Source: an uncultured Nitrospinaceae bacterium (GTDB lineage: Bacteria > Nitrospinota > Nitrospinia > Nitrospinales > VA-1). Taken from it: 15,033 bases of DNA. The stretch is taken from positions 1 to 15,033 of the forward strand of contig CAJJDL010000053.1 in the NCBI GenBank assembly GCA_905182935.1, in the 5' to 3' direction. Made by a program: the position numbers and the translations under genes. Below, piece by piece: positions 1 to 8,285 of the stretch (position 1 is the first letter of the stretch; each line of letters begins with the position of its first letter). Below the pieces are notes generated by a model. That model was not told the origin of the DNA. It saw nothing but the letters and a program-made list of their open reading frames with translations, and did no database searches.

Positions 1-1178
1 TTCTGTATTTTTTTTTTATAGTATAGAGGCTTGTTGAATAGTGTTTTGTGGGTTTCCATTAATAATTTTGGAATATTCAGGTTCTCTGGGCAACGAGGGA
101 TGCAATCTCCACACTCTGTGCAATTGAAAGAAAACTTACCAGGGAACCAATGCCCTTGTCCTTCAAGCATATTATAACGAAAACTCCCATAGTCACTCAT
201 GTTGTAACCCTCCACGAGATTTCTAAATCTGAGAACCTCAGGAATATTAATGTTTTCAGGGCAAGGCAAACACTGATCACATAGCGTGCATAGATTTGAG
301 ATTTTTGCTAAAGGAGCATCCATCTCATTTTTGATCTTGGAGAATACTTGGTTCGAGCAGTTATCTTGATTTAGAATAGCTAAATTTTGAGAAAAATGTT
401 TTGTCTCGTGCATACCCATACTTAGGGTTGTGATTTGAGAATGTGATAAGCAAAATCTTCCATTAAACTGAATGGGCGTAATAGGCTTGCAAATCTCTGC
501 AACCTTTGTAGAAGGTTTAAATAACATCCCACCTTTTTCGTTGGGAGAAATTATAAAAACACCCATATCCATTTCGCCAGCTAATTTGACCGCTGGGAGA
601 TTACGTTGGAAAAAATAATAATAGTGAAGGTTGACGAAACTAAATAGATCAGTTTGCATGGCATTTACTATGATATCGAGTGGTGCATGCGTGGAAAACC
701 CAATATGACGAATCAACCCCTCATTCTTTAATTTATGCAATGTTTCTACAGGGCCATTTTGCTTTGTGGAGGCATCTAATAATTCCTTGTTATTAATGCC
801 ATGCCACCCATAAAAATCGATATAGTCCAAGTCAAGAGCTTTCAGTTGTTCTTCGACAAGGCTCCGCGTCTCATCACCTGTCATGGGGGCGCCTTTTGTC
901 ATTATTTTGAATTGATTTCGCGGGACACCCAACTTCTTCAGGGCAAAACCAAATAGCCGTTCACTTTTCATATACCCGTAGGCAGTTTCTATATGATTAA
1001 TACCAAGGTCTAATGCCATGCGTGTAGTGGAAATACAGTTATCAATAGAATCTTTAGGTAAATGGTTTCTGGGGGCGTCCCATCCTTTCTTGAACCGCAT
1101 TCCTCCAAGAGTTATTACAGAAAGAGACTCTTCTGTTTTTCCAAATCTTCTGTATTCCATATCAGGATTAAAGCTCAT
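1..1178 (-). CDS. Aldo/keto reductase with C-terminal double [4Fe-4S] ferredoxin-like domain (COG1453 type), 3' end cut by window
   Basis: Predicted cytosolic NAD(P)H-linked oxidoreductase of the aldo/keto reductase family; the substrate cannot be read from the sequence. The frame is open from ATG at 1178 to the window edge, 392 codons. The TIM-barrel part holds LGG near residue 28 and candidate catalytic residues: E64 (where Asp is usual) and Y69 in IETAYGY, K95 in MTKGAP, and H126 in YGWHG. The tail carries two cluster motifs, C297-x2-C300-x2-C303-x2-C306-P and C353-x2-C356-x2-C359-x3-C363-P, enough for two [4Fe-4S] clusters, which is the normal arrangement for COG1453 proteins. An in-frame stop lies upstream at 1224-1226. 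No good Shine-Dalgarno is visible; M7 (codon starting at 1160) is an alternative start. It is divergent from the yhaO-like gene and no neighbour suggests a pathway. Family assignment is secure; a real function is not assigned. Confidence 0.93.
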   Translation of the reverse strand, partial: MSFNPDMEYRRFGKTEESLSVITLGGMRFKKGWDAPRNHLPKDSIDNCISTTRMALDLGINHIETAYGYMKSERLFGFALKKLGVPRNQFKIMTKGAPMTGDETRSLVEEQLKALDLDYIDFYGWHGINNKELLDASTKQNGPVETLHKLKNEGLIRHIGFSTHAPLDIIVNAMQTDLFSFVNLHYYYFFQRNLPAVKLAGEMDMGVFIISPNEKGGMLFKPSTKVAEICKPITPIQFNGRFCLSHSQITTLSMGMHETKHFSQNLAILNQDNCSNQVFSKIKNEMDAPLAKISNLCTLCDQCLPCPENINIPEVLRFRNLVEGYNMSDYGSFRYNMLEGQGHWFPGKFSFNCTECGDCIPRCPENLNIPKLLMETHKTLFNKPLYYKKKIQ

Positions 1179-1245
1179 AACATGTTTTGGCGTTAAATTT
1201 TTGGGTGATGAGGTCCCTAGGAGCTAAACTAGTTTCAACCACATT

Positions 1246-1268
1246 TATAGTTCATGATTTAAACTATA
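1246..1268. repeat. Inverted repeat in the divergent intergenic region
   Basis: TATAGTT (1246-1252) and AACTATA (1262-1268) form a perfect 7-bp inverted repeat around a 9-nt centre. It lies between two divergent genes and overlaps a weak -10-like TATAAA on the minus strand that could serve the reductase gene. It could be an operator or chance in AT-rich DNA. Confidence 0.3.
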
Positions 1269-1324
1269 GCAGTCTATTTGCAATAAGGCGCTTAATATGA
1301 CAGGTAAAAAAATGAGACCTCGTA

Positions 1325-1330
1325 TATAAT
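1325..1330 (+). promoter_or_regulatory. Candidate -10 element for the yhaO-yhaN unit
   Basis: A perfect TATAAT lies 57 bp upstream of the yhaO-like start. The -35 is poor: ATGACA at 1297-1302 is the nearest look-alike but sits 22 bp away. Transcription from here would give a leader of about 50 nt. Called on the -10 and its location only. Confidence 0.35.
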
Positions 1331-1387
1331 GAGCAAACTAAGGTAGTTAACTTTACAGGGTAACTTTTAAAATCGTCCTATTTTCTT

Positions 1388-2635
1388 ATGAATTCGTTTA
1401 GATTCATTCATTGTTCCGATTTACATATCGACAGCCCATTTAAAGGGTTATCTTCGGTAGAACCTAAACTGGCCGAAACTCTTCGTAAATCAACTTATAA
1501 GGCATTTCAGAACATTGTTGAACTTGCACTTCAAGAAGAAGTTGACGCTGTTATGATTGCTGGAGACATATACGACGGATCCGATAAAAGTCTAGAGGCG
1601 CAGCTTAAATTTCGTAGTGGGTTACAGAAACTTTCCGATTCGGGTATCGACACCTTTATTGTAAATGGCAATCATGACCCTCTCGATGGCTGGTCAGCTT
1701 CCCTGAATTGGCCTGAACGAGTTCACTTATATTCAGGCAATCGTACGGAGTGTTTCCCAGTAACTAAAAATGGGGAAGTAAAAGCGCATATTTATGGAAT
1801 AAGTTACCCCACGCGAGATGTGAGAGAAAATTTAGCTTTGAAATTTATCCGCAGTAATCAGGGTTTTGCTGTTGGCTTGCTCCATTGCAATGTGGGACAT
1901 CAAGCTGGTCATGATAATTATGCTCCTTGTTCGATAGAAGACCTAGTCACTAGTAAAATGGACTATTGGGCTTTAGGCCATATCCATCGCTTTCAAGTGT
2001 TGCGTGAGAGTGAGCCAGCTATAGTTTATTCTGGGAATAGTCAAGCTAGGCACATGCGAGAGACGGGCGAAAAAGGATGTTGTTTGGTTACTTTAAACCA
2101 AAGCGCCCCCCCAGTGATAAAATTTATTGCAACGGATGTTGTTCGGTTTATTCAAGGCGAATTAGATCTTTCAAGCATAATTTCATTAGAAGAAGTCATC
2201 CATGCTGCGTGCTTAAAATGCGAGTATTTTACTGATCAAGTTAAAGGAAGAGAGATTTATTTAAATTTATTATTAAAGGGGAGGACTCAGATTCATGCTG
2301 AACTGCAAAGAGAAGCAGTATTAGAAGACCTTCAAGATGAGATTAGAGCTTATTTAAAGGGAAGGACGCCATTAATTTGGATAAATCTTAAGTTAGACAC
2401 TTTAGGTGCGTATGATATCGATTCCCTAAGACAGGGGAAGGATTTTATTGCTGACTTAATTGACCTTTTCGAAGTCGAAGAGAAGGCAGACTCTTTTTCA
2501 GAGCTAAAAGAATTGATTAACCCAATGTTTGAAAATTGGCAGGGTAAAAAATATTTAAAAAACTTAACTAACCAAGAGCTGAAATGTCTTTTGATTAAAG
2601 CAAAGTCTTTGTGCTTAGACAAACTATTGAAATAA
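1388..2635 (+). CDS. yhaO: SbcD/Mre11-like DNA repair metallophosphoesterase (YhaO type)
   Basis: Predicted calcineurin-like phosphoesterase acting as the nuclease subunit of an SbcCD/Mre11-Rad50-type complex in the cytoplasm. The di-metal motifs are all present in order: D11-L-H13 (with D15), G59-D60-x2-D63, G94-N95-H96-D97, H166 in GLLHCN, and G197-H198-I-H200. The length, 415 residues, matches YhaO proteins of Firmicutes rather than being truncated. The C-terminal half (about 250-415) lacks the phosphatase motifs and probably holds the capping and partner-binding segments. The start gives the family's usual N-terminus (FIHCSDLHIDSPF) within 7 residues; no strong ribosome site is visible. 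The yhaN-like ATPase starts 21 bp after the stop, the pairing expected for this family. The symbol is by homology to the B. subtilis pair; the biological role of YhaO is less well defined than that of SbcD. Confidence 0.92.
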   Translation: MNSFRFIHCSDLHIDSPFKGLSSVEPKLAETLRKSTYKAFQNIVELALQEEVDAVMIAGDIYDGSDKSLEAQLKFRSGLQKLSDSGIDTFIVNGNHDPLDGWSASLNWPERVHLYSGNRTECFPVTKNGEVKAHIYGISYPTRDVRENLALKFIRSNQGFAVGLLHCNVGHQAGHDNYAPCSIEDLVTSKMDYWALGHIHRFQVLRESEPAIVYSGNSQARHMRETGEKGCCLVTLNQSAPPVIKFIATDVVRFIQGELDLSSIISLEEVIHAACLKCEYFTDQVKGREIYLNLLLKGRTQIHAELQREAVLEDLQDEIRAYLKGRTPLIWINLKLDTLGAYDIDSLRQGKDFIADLIDLFEVEEKADSFSELKELINPMFENWQGKKYLKNLTNQELKCLLIKAKSLCLDKLLK

Positions 2636-2656
2636 ATTTTAAGCGTTGAAAAGTAT

Positions 2657-5359
2657 ATGGAAATTAAGGAAATACAGGTTGATAGATTCGGAGTTTTTTT
2701 TAATAAAAATATAAAAGGTTTGAGTTCAGGCCTAAATATTATTTATGGACCCAACGAATTTGGGAAAACAACATTACTGGAATTTATACGACGTATGTTG
2801 TTTGGTTTTCCCAGAAAGAGTTCAAAAGTCAACCAATATAAACCAGTTAATGGCGGCCAAGCGGGTGGCACTTTAAAATGTGTTTTAGCGTCACAGCAAT
2901 TAATTTCCATTGTTAGAGAAGAAGAGAATAAAGATGGTCCCGTAATTCGCTCAGAATCAGTAGAAAACCGTGGGCAGCCTTATTTGGATTCACTTTTAGG
3001 GTATGCGACTAAGGAGGTATTTAAGAATCTTTATGCATTCACTATTGACGAACTTCATGATATAGAAAGTTTACGTGATGAACAAATCAAGGGTCGAATT
3101 TATGGTGCAGGAATGGGGTTGGGAGAGATTTCTCTAAGAGAAATAGAGCAAGAGATAGATAAAAATTGTATAGAAATATTTAGGCCAAGGGGACGAGCTC
3201 GTATAGGTATAGCCCTTAGCCAGGTAAATGAAGTTGAAAAAGAAATTGGAGAAGCTCAGGAAAATCTTAAAAAATTTAACGAATTAACCAAGGAGCTAGT
3301 TAAACTGGATGATGAGAAATCTATCTTGATTAAAAGCATAGATGACTTGGGGTTAAGAAAGAAGTTACTTGAAACAAAGCAGGAACTATTTCCAGTAGTT
3401 ATAGAAATTTTAAGCGCAGTACAAGAGGTTGGTAGAATAAAAAACATTGCAGAGTTTCCTGATAACGGTATGTCGAAAATGTCTTCCATACAATCAGAAA
3501 AACAAAACTTACTACAAAAAATTTCTGAAGAAGAGCGAGTCTATGATGAATTGAAAATCAACCTGAACAATCTGGTTGTGAATGGGGCTTTATTAAACCA
3601 CGAGGGAGATGTCCTGTTTCTTCAACAATCACTTAAAGAGATACAGTCTATCACTAAAGATGAAGTGAAAATAAAAAATGAGAGCAACAATATAAATGAA
3701 AAAATCATAGATGGAATTAATGAGATGGGCATTGACTGGACTGAAAGACAAGTAGTTAAGCTAGAGTTATCTGAAGTAGAAAAAAAAGAAATCCAAGAGT
3801 TTTACATTCAATTATCTGAGTCTAGGCAAAGGGAAACTAGCGCCAAAGACAAACATAGTTTACATCAAGAACATAGGGAAGCTAATAAGCCAAAGCCGCA
3901 AAAGCCTGACCTCCCGTGGAAAGAAATATTGCCCTATGGAATAATAGTAGTTGGTTTTTTTGGGATGATTACTGGAAGTATTGCACTCAATTATTATTTT
4001 CTTGGTATAGGCTTTTTCATGGTTTGTTTTGGTGCGTTACTCCGTAATAAATTTTTGGTGAAACCAAAACCAAAAGAAGAGCCTGCAGACAATCTAGGTA
4101 TAACACTCGAAAAAAATCTAAAGGAAGCCAGTGAAATAAGGGAAGCTGTTTTTAGAGGTTGGCATTTATGGCTAAAAGAAAAAGATCTTAACGAACACTT
4201 GAGTCCCCTGGCCGTAGAAAAATTAAATGACAAGGCATCTGCTGTAAAAATCAGGATGACTCAGAGAGAAGGGTTGGATGAGCGCCTTAGTGATATGACT
4301 AGGACAGTAGAAGAAGTCTCAAGACGTATAGAGAAAATTATCCCTCACTTAAAAAACTATATTGTAGATAGTGATGTTTATACAAATATACAGGTGATTG
4401 GTCGTCACGCTGACGAATCTAGGCTGGCAAGAGAAAAAAAACAGAATCTGGAAATTCAAAGCCAAGGTGTGATAGAAAAAATAGATAAATTAAAGAATAA
4501 GGTAACGGAAAAAAACAATGAACTTTTACTATTTCTAAGGTCGGTGGGTGTGGAAGATGAAAAAAGCTTTATTGCAAAAAATAATATTGGTGAGAGGAAA
4601 AAATATCTAGATGGAATTATTTATGAAAAAAAAGGGTATGTCCAGTCGCGAGTCGGTCTTGGCAATGCTTATGAGGAATTTGTTGATTCTGTAAAAGTAA
4701 GTAATCTAGAGGAAAACCATCAAAGATTAGAGATTGTCTCTGAAGAATTAAGGCAATTGAACGAAACTAAAGACAGATTACTCGAGGTGATAGGAGAGAC
4801 TCGAATTCGGGTAGATTATCTGGTAAGTAGTGAAGACATGTCAAAAAAACAAGTAGAATTAGAAATAGGTCGGCAGGAAATCAAAGAGTACGCTAATCAA
4901 TGGATTGTTAATAAAATTGCTCTTTACATGTTAAATAAAGCGCGAACAAAATATGAAAAAGAAAGGCAACCTTCTGTGATCAAGGCTGCGGAAAAAATAT
5001 TTACTCACACGACTCAAGGTAGATATAAAAGAATTTTTAAGCCAATGGATTCAGATGATATTTTAATTGTTGATGAGCATGAACGGACAAAGGGATTATT
5101 GGAGATGAGCCGTGGTACAAGAGAGCAACTATATCTTGCTATGCGATTTGGATTGATAGACGAGTATGAAAAACGAAGTGAACCTCTTCCCATTATCATG
5201 GATGATGTTTTTGTGAATTTTGATGACGATCGCAATAATCAAATAATTGATCGCGTAAAGTACTTTGCTAAAAATCGACAAATTGTCATTCTAACTTGCC
5301 ACAAACGTACGCTTGAAGCTTATTCTGCCGAAGGAGCAAACGCAGTAACTATTACATGA
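2657..5359 (+). CDS. yhaN: SbcC/Rad50-like AAA+ ATPase with internal membrane hairpin (YhaN type)
   Basis: Predicted ABC-class ATPase partner of the preceding phosphoesterase, likely for DNA end or structure processing. The N-terminal half of the nucleotide-binding domain carries Walker A GPNEFGKTT (31-39). The C-terminal half carries the signature MSRGTREQ (817-824), Walker B PIIMDDVFVNFDDD (about 845-858) and a switch His, H882 in LTCHKR. Between them are long Glu/Lys-rich coiled-coil segments (roughly 180-420 and 480-800). Two adjacent hydrophobic stretches, about 427-444 and 446-462, interrupt the coil and look like a membrane hairpin; YhaN proteins as I know them have such a pair, so the complex may be membrane-tethered. 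I see no CxxC zinc hook of the Rad50 kind at the coil centre; the hairpin takes that place. Length 900 is normal for the family. The next gene begins 10 bp downstream. Confidence 0.9.
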   Translation: MEIKEIQVDRFGVFFNKNIKGLSSGLNIIYGPNEFGKTTLLEFIRRMLFGFPRKSSKVNQYKPVNGGQAGGTLKCVLASQQLISIVREEENKDGPVIRSESVENRGQPYLDSLLGYATKEVFKNLYAFTIDELHDIESLRDEQIKGRIYGAGMGLGEISLREIEQEIDKNCIEIFRPRGRARIGIALSQVNEVEKEIGEAQENLKKFNELTKELVKLDDEKSILIKSIDDLGLRKKLLETKQELFPVVIEILSAVQEVGRIKNIAEFPDNGMSKMSSIQSEKQNLLQKISEEERVYDELKINLNNLVVNGALLNHEGDVLFLQQSLKEIQSITKDEVKIKNESNNINEKIIDGINEMGIDWTERQVVKLELSEVEKKEIQEFYIQLSESRQRETSAKDKHSLHQEHREANKPKPQKPDLPWKEILPYGIIVVGFFGMITGSIALNYYFLGIGFFMVCFGALLRNKFLVKPKPKEEPADNLGITLEKNLKEASEIREAVFRGWHLWLKEKDLNEHLSPLAVEKLNDKASAVKIRMTQREGLDERLSDMTRTVEEVSRRIEKIIPHLKNYIVDSDVYTNIQVIGRHADESRLAREKKQNLEIQSQGVIEKIDKLKNKVTEKNNELLLFLRSVGVEDEKSFIAKNNIGERKKYLDGIIYEKKGYVQSRVGLGNAYEEFVDSVKVSNLEENHQRLEIVSEELRQLNETKDRLLEVIGETRIRVDYLVSSEDMSKKQVELEIGRQEIKEYANQWIVNKIALYMLNKARTKYEKERQPSVIKAAEKIFTHTTQGRYKRIFKPMDSDDILIVDEHERTKGLLEMSRGTREQLYLAMRFGLIDEYEKRSEPLPIIMDDVFVNFDDDRNNQIIDRVKYFAKNRQIVILTCHKRTLEAYSAEGANAVTIT

Positions 5360-5369
5360 TAGTTTTTTT

Positions 5370-6683
5370 ATGGTGAAATTTATGAAATATTTTCAACTCA
5401 GTTTACTGGTATTAGTTTTTATTTTTTTTTCATCAAGTGTGGCCTTTTCAACAGCTACCAATAAATTCAATCAACTGGTTCTAGCTAAAAATAATTTAGA
5501 GTCGAGTTTTGGAGTGCGTTCTGTTGAATGTTTTCCATTTGAAGAAAATATTGGTTTTACAGAGGACCAAATCCCGCTTATTGAGCGATGTCTCACGGGG
5601 ACAAATCTTTTTAAATCAGCTTTAAATCAAGTGCCAAACGCTGAAATTTATTCAGTAGGTATCAGCACTCGGTTTTTAAGGACAGGGGGGTTTAATACAG
5701 TTTTAATTCCGTGGAATGCGTCTTTATTGGAAACCGTAACCTTTTTACAGGGTAAAATATCAAAAAAAAAACAGGACTTTTTTCTTAGTAAAGTGTCAAC
5801 GCTCAAGGACAAGATAAACAAAAATTTCAACATTTTTTCTCTGTATTGTTCCCAGCGCATTTCTAACAAACAATGTGTTGCTGGATATGAAATTTTAGCA
5901 TCAATAAAAAAAGATTCTGAGACAAAACCAATACGTTGGCAAGAAATAATCTTAGATGATAGGCAAGGCTTGGGAAAGGATTCGCATTCGTATCGAATAA
6001 AATACGATAGCACACCAAAGTTAGCTCTTAAAATTCTTCAGCTGGATCCACAAAAAGTATGGTCCCCTCGTAATCAGATGTATAAAAGTATCGATTTAAA
6101 GTTTAATAAAGCTCTTAAAAAGAGACTTCAAGTCGCAACATATTTTTGTTCGTCTGAGCTGACAGAAGAAAATTGCATAGAGGGTATGACTGCTTTAAAC
6201 GAAATGAGTGAAAAGCAAAGCATGCGAATGAAGGCTTGGGGGGAAGTGGTTATTGAGAAATATAATACATTTATTAAAGATGACTTTGATGTGTCTATTC
6301 GGTTTGATTTGCCAGTAGATAAATTAGTAAATTATTTTTCATCTAAAACTAATAAAGTGGAAGCAACAGAAAATTTTGTTATTGCCGAGAAATTGGAAAA
6401 GCGAACTTTAAATAATTCAAGTGGGCTTCGGGCAGTTTGTGACTTGGAAGGTATGCGCTCGAAGTTATGCTCAAAAGCGTTTAATAACTTTATAAGCTTT
6501 ATCACAGGAAACCGCGATTATAGAGTAAAAAATCCTTGGACAAATATAATGTTTATTGATGGAACACAGCTGGAAAGAGTGAATTTTGCCTTAAATTCAT
6601 CAGCACGCCATTCTTATATTTATATTGATGCCGCGAGCGAACCTGAAGATTTAGAAGATCATCTAATTAGGTTTAAAAAATAA
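5370..6683 (+). CDS. Secreted protein of unknown function with four ~100-residue Cys-pair repeats
   Basis: I do not recognise this protein. It begins with a signal peptide: from M5 the sequence MKYFQLSLLVLVFIFF is basic then hydrophobic, with likely cleavage around SVAFS-T. The mature part appears to be four degenerate repeats. Each has a Cys pair: C54/C74, C160/C169, C260/C269, C357/C367. These are followed 21-23 residues later by an aromatic position and a beta-like strand: IRWQEIIL (W190), KAWGEVVI (W290), NPWTNIMF (W390), and in repeat 1 IYSVGIST, with Ser at the Trp position. Repeat spacing is 106, 100 and 97 residues between first cysteines. Paired cysteines in an exported protein suggest disulfides. 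The start could be 5370 or 5382; M5 at 5382 gives a standard signal peptide and has GGTGA just upstream. It lies 10 bp after the yhaN-like gene, so it is probably cotranscribed, but no functional link is known to me. Confidence 0.8.
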   Translation: MVKFMKYFQLSLLVLVFIFFSSSVAFSTATNKFNQLVLAKNNLESSFGVRSVECFPFEENIGFTEDQIPLIERCLTGTNLFKSALNQVPNAEIYSVGISTRFLRTGGFNTVLIPWNASLLETVTFLQGKISKKKQDFFLSKVSTLKDKINKNFNIFSLYCSQRISNKQCVAGYEILASIKKDSETKPIRWQEIILDDRQGLGKDSHSYRIKYDSTPKLALKILQLDPQKVWSPRNQMYKSIDLKFNKALKKRLQVATYFCSSELTEENCIEGMTALNEMSEKQSMRMKAWGEVVIEKYNTFIKDDFDVSIRFDLPVDKLVNYFSSKTNKVEATENFVIAEKLEKRTLNNSSGLRAVCDLEGMRSKLCSKAFNNFISFITGNRDYRVKNPWTNIMFIDGTQLERVNFALNSSARHSYIYIDAASEPEDLEDHLIRFKK

Positions 6684-6703
6684 TATCTAATCTTAAAAAA
6701 TGA

Positions 6704-6776
6704 AATGGTGGGACGAAATCTAGTCACCGGCAGGAGGGTTTTCAGTTTTCTGCTCTATCGACTGAGCTATCTGGGC
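6704..6776 (-). pseudogene. Decayed tRNA-Phe copy
   Basis: This 73-nt stretch aligns end to end, without gaps, with the intact tRNA-Phe at 6886-6958. The 5' half, including the D arm, GAA anticodon loop and six bases of 5' flank, differs at only six of about 51 positions, all transitions. The D stem (GCTC/GAGC) still pairs and the T stem can pair with wobbles. The anticodon stem is broken (GAAAA opposite CCCTC) and the acceptor 3' strand has no complementarity to the 5' GCCCAGA. It cannot fold as a working tRNA. It is best read as an old tandem duplicate that has lost its 3' side; a partial attachment-site remnant is less likely because the 5' end is the preserved one. Confidence 0.75.
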
Positions 6777-6885
6777 AACTTCACACATACAATTATTTTT
6801 CTACCCAAGAATTACACGATTACAATTTGACTGGGATATACTTTGTGTGGGGGAGAAATTAACGAAAGTATGAATTTAGTGAAAG

Positions 6886-6958
<73 letters not shown>

Positions 6959-7126
6959 AGCTTCACTTTTTCTTGTATAAAACAGGAAGTTGTAATGGTT
7001 TTCTGTTTTTTTAAATTAAGAATTTAGTATGTGCGCAACCAACATCCAACTTTAAAAAGTGTCGAATATACCTTAGATAATAACATAAGTCTATATGTAC
7101 AGGAATTTTAAAGGCATTATTTTTTC

Positions 7127-7154
7127 TTCGATGTTTTTTTATTTTTGGTATAAT
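7127..7154 (+). promoter_or_regulatory. Candidate csrA promoter
   Basis: A perfect -10 TATAAT (7149-7154) follows a weak -35 TTCGAT (7127-7132) with a 16-bp spacer. Initiation near 7161 would give a leader of about 64 nt. The leader contains two GGA triplets close together (7209-7211 and 7214-7216) near the ribosome-binding position, the type of site CsrA binds, so autoregulation is plausible. Confidence 0.45.
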
Positions 7155-7224
7155 TCCCTTAGGCCTTTAGTGTCAAGGTGAACTTAGAAGGGTTATTATC
7201 TAAACAAAGGAATGGAATCCGCCT

Positions 7225-7467
7225 ATGTTAGTTCTTACGAGAAAAGTTGGTGAAAGCATCAAAATTAATGAAGATGTGAAAATTACCGTTATAGAAGTAA
7301 AAGGAAGAAATATTCGTCTCGGAATCGAAGCTCCAAAAACTACTAAGGTTTACCGCGAGGAAGTATTTCTTAAAATTATGGAAGAAAATAAAACAGCTGC
7401 CAATACTCCCGTAGGGTTTGATCCAGGGAAAATCACCGAGTTTATTTCGGATAAATTAAAAAAATGA
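7225..7467 (+). CDS. csrA: Carbon storage regulator / translational regulator CsrA
   Basis: RNA-binding global post-transcriptional regulator that binds GGA motifs in mRNA leaders as a homodimer. The full family core is present: MLVLTRKVGESI at the N-terminus (L4, R6), RNIRLGIEAPK in the middle, and VYREEVF with the RNA-contacting R44. Length is 80 residues against 61 in E. coli; the extra C-terminal tail is like those of CsrA proteins that bind FliW allosterically, as in Bacillus. Its stop codon overlaps the fliW start as ATGA, so the two are translationally coupled. The Shine-Dalgarno is distant and weak (AAAGG about 14 nt before the ATG) and overlaps the GGA repeats. The gene order csrA-fliW is the reverse of the common fliW-csrA. 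No flagellin gene is in the window. Confidence 0.98.
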   Translation: MLVLTRKVGESIKINEDVKITVIEVKGRNIRLGIEAPKTTKVYREEVFLKIMEENKTAANTPVGFDPGKITEFISDKLKK

Positions 7468-7913
7468 AATACGAAACTGCGCATTTTGGTTCTATCGAAA
7501 TTCAAGATGACCAAATCCTTCATTTTCCAGATGCTTTGTATGGTTTTGAAAATGAAAAAGAATTTGCTCTTCTTCCACTTGATCCTAATATTGAAAGTCC
7601 CATGGAGTGGCTTCAATCGTTAAGAAGCAAAGAACTAGCTTTCATTGTAACGGACCCATTTTTATTTGTCCCGCAATATCAAATGGTTTTGAGTGATAGT
7701 GAAAAAACCCAACTGCAAATTACAACAACTGAATCCGTAATGATTCGAGTTATTGTCACGATACCGAAGGTTCATGTTGATATGACAGCAAATTTAGTTG
7801 CACCTCTGGTAATCAATCAGACAAATCAGCTCGCTAAACAAGTTGTTCTAACAAATGCTGAATATGATACCAAATACCTTTTGATCTCCCAAAAAGAGAA
7901 AGAAACAGCCTGA
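7464..7913 (+). CDS. fliW: Flagellar assembly factor FliW (CsrA antagonist)
   Basis: FliW binds CsrA and releases flagellin mRNA from repression; when flagellin accumulates it titrates FliW and CsrA represses again (known from B. subtilis). The 149-residue length is normal. Family features visible are the HFGSIEI start, the ILHFPDALYGFENEKEFALLPL segment region at about 18-40, and SLRSKELAFIVTDPFLF at about 51-67, followed by a C-terminal half with NLVAPLVIN and the LTNAEY motif. It overlaps csrA by four bases and ends about 85 bp before a strong terminator. The organism therefore probably makes flagella, though no other flagellar gene is visible here. Confidence 0.95.
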   Translation: MKYETAHFGSIEIQDDQILHFPDALYGFENEKEFALLPLDPNIESPMEWLQSLRSKELAFIVTDPFLFVPQYQMVLSDSEKTQLQITTTESVMIRVIVTIPKVHVDMTANLVAPLVINQTNQLAKQVVLTNAEYDTKYLLISQKEKETA

Positions 7914-7998
7914 GGAGACTTTTTTAAGTCATCTTATTTATTGTTGAATCGTTTAGTGGAGGTGATGTATCCTATTTGTTGTTACTAGTTTATTTTCT

Positions 7999-8036
7999 CC
8001 GTTTATCTGTGTTTTTTTCAGATAAACGGTTTTTTT
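7999..8036 (+). terminator. Intrinsic terminator after csrA-fliW
   Basis: CCGTTTATCTG (7999-8009) pairs perfectly over 11 bp with CAGATAAACGG (8019-8029) around a 9-nt loop, followed directly by seven T residues (8030-8036). Orientation is plus. It stands 85 bp after the fliW stop and 25 bp before the next start codon, so it could also act as an attenuator for the 62-residue gene. Confidence 0.9.
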
Positions 8037-8061
8037 ATGTATAAAGAAAGGTGATTAGGTT

Positions 8062-8250
8062 ATGGCATTTAATGATGAACTAGATATTCTTTTAAAAAAC
8101 TTAGCTGATGAAGCTAAAAACTTTAAAGATGCTGAGGGCCGTGACGAAGAAACAGAAGCCCTCAAAGATATGCTTGATGTTTTTATGCGCGGTACTCAAA
8201 GCGTACGCGAGCGCATAGATCAATATAATGAGCGGCGCTGGAACAGGTGA
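8062..8250 (+). CDS. Small acidic helical protein of unknown function (62 aa)
   Basis: I do not recognise this protein. It is rich in Glu, Asp, Lys and Arg, has no signal peptide or cysteine, and looks entirely alpha-helical, with heptad-like hydrophobics in the first part (LDILLKNLADEAKNF) and a second helix around residues 30-58 ending in an Arg-rich tail. The start is well supported: AAAGGTGA at 8047-8054 sits 7 nt before the ATG. The gene lies only 25 bp beyond the fliW terminator, so it either has a promoter overlapping that terminator or depends on readthrough. It converges on the LRR gene. A real gene is likely from the ribosome site and codon flow; no function is proposed. Confidence 0.7.
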   Translation: MAFNDELDILLKNLADEAKNFKDAEGRDEETEALKDMLDVFMRGTQSVRERIDQYNERRWNR

Positions 8251-8285
8251 TTTTTTGAGTTAACGTAGGAAAGTTTTTAAAATTT

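Noticed and set aside
7958..7988. GGAGGTG next to ATG, giving a 7-residue frame between fliW and the terminator
   Set aside because: The Shine-Dalgarno-like sequence touches the ATG with no spacing and the peptide (MYPICCY) is too short to support.
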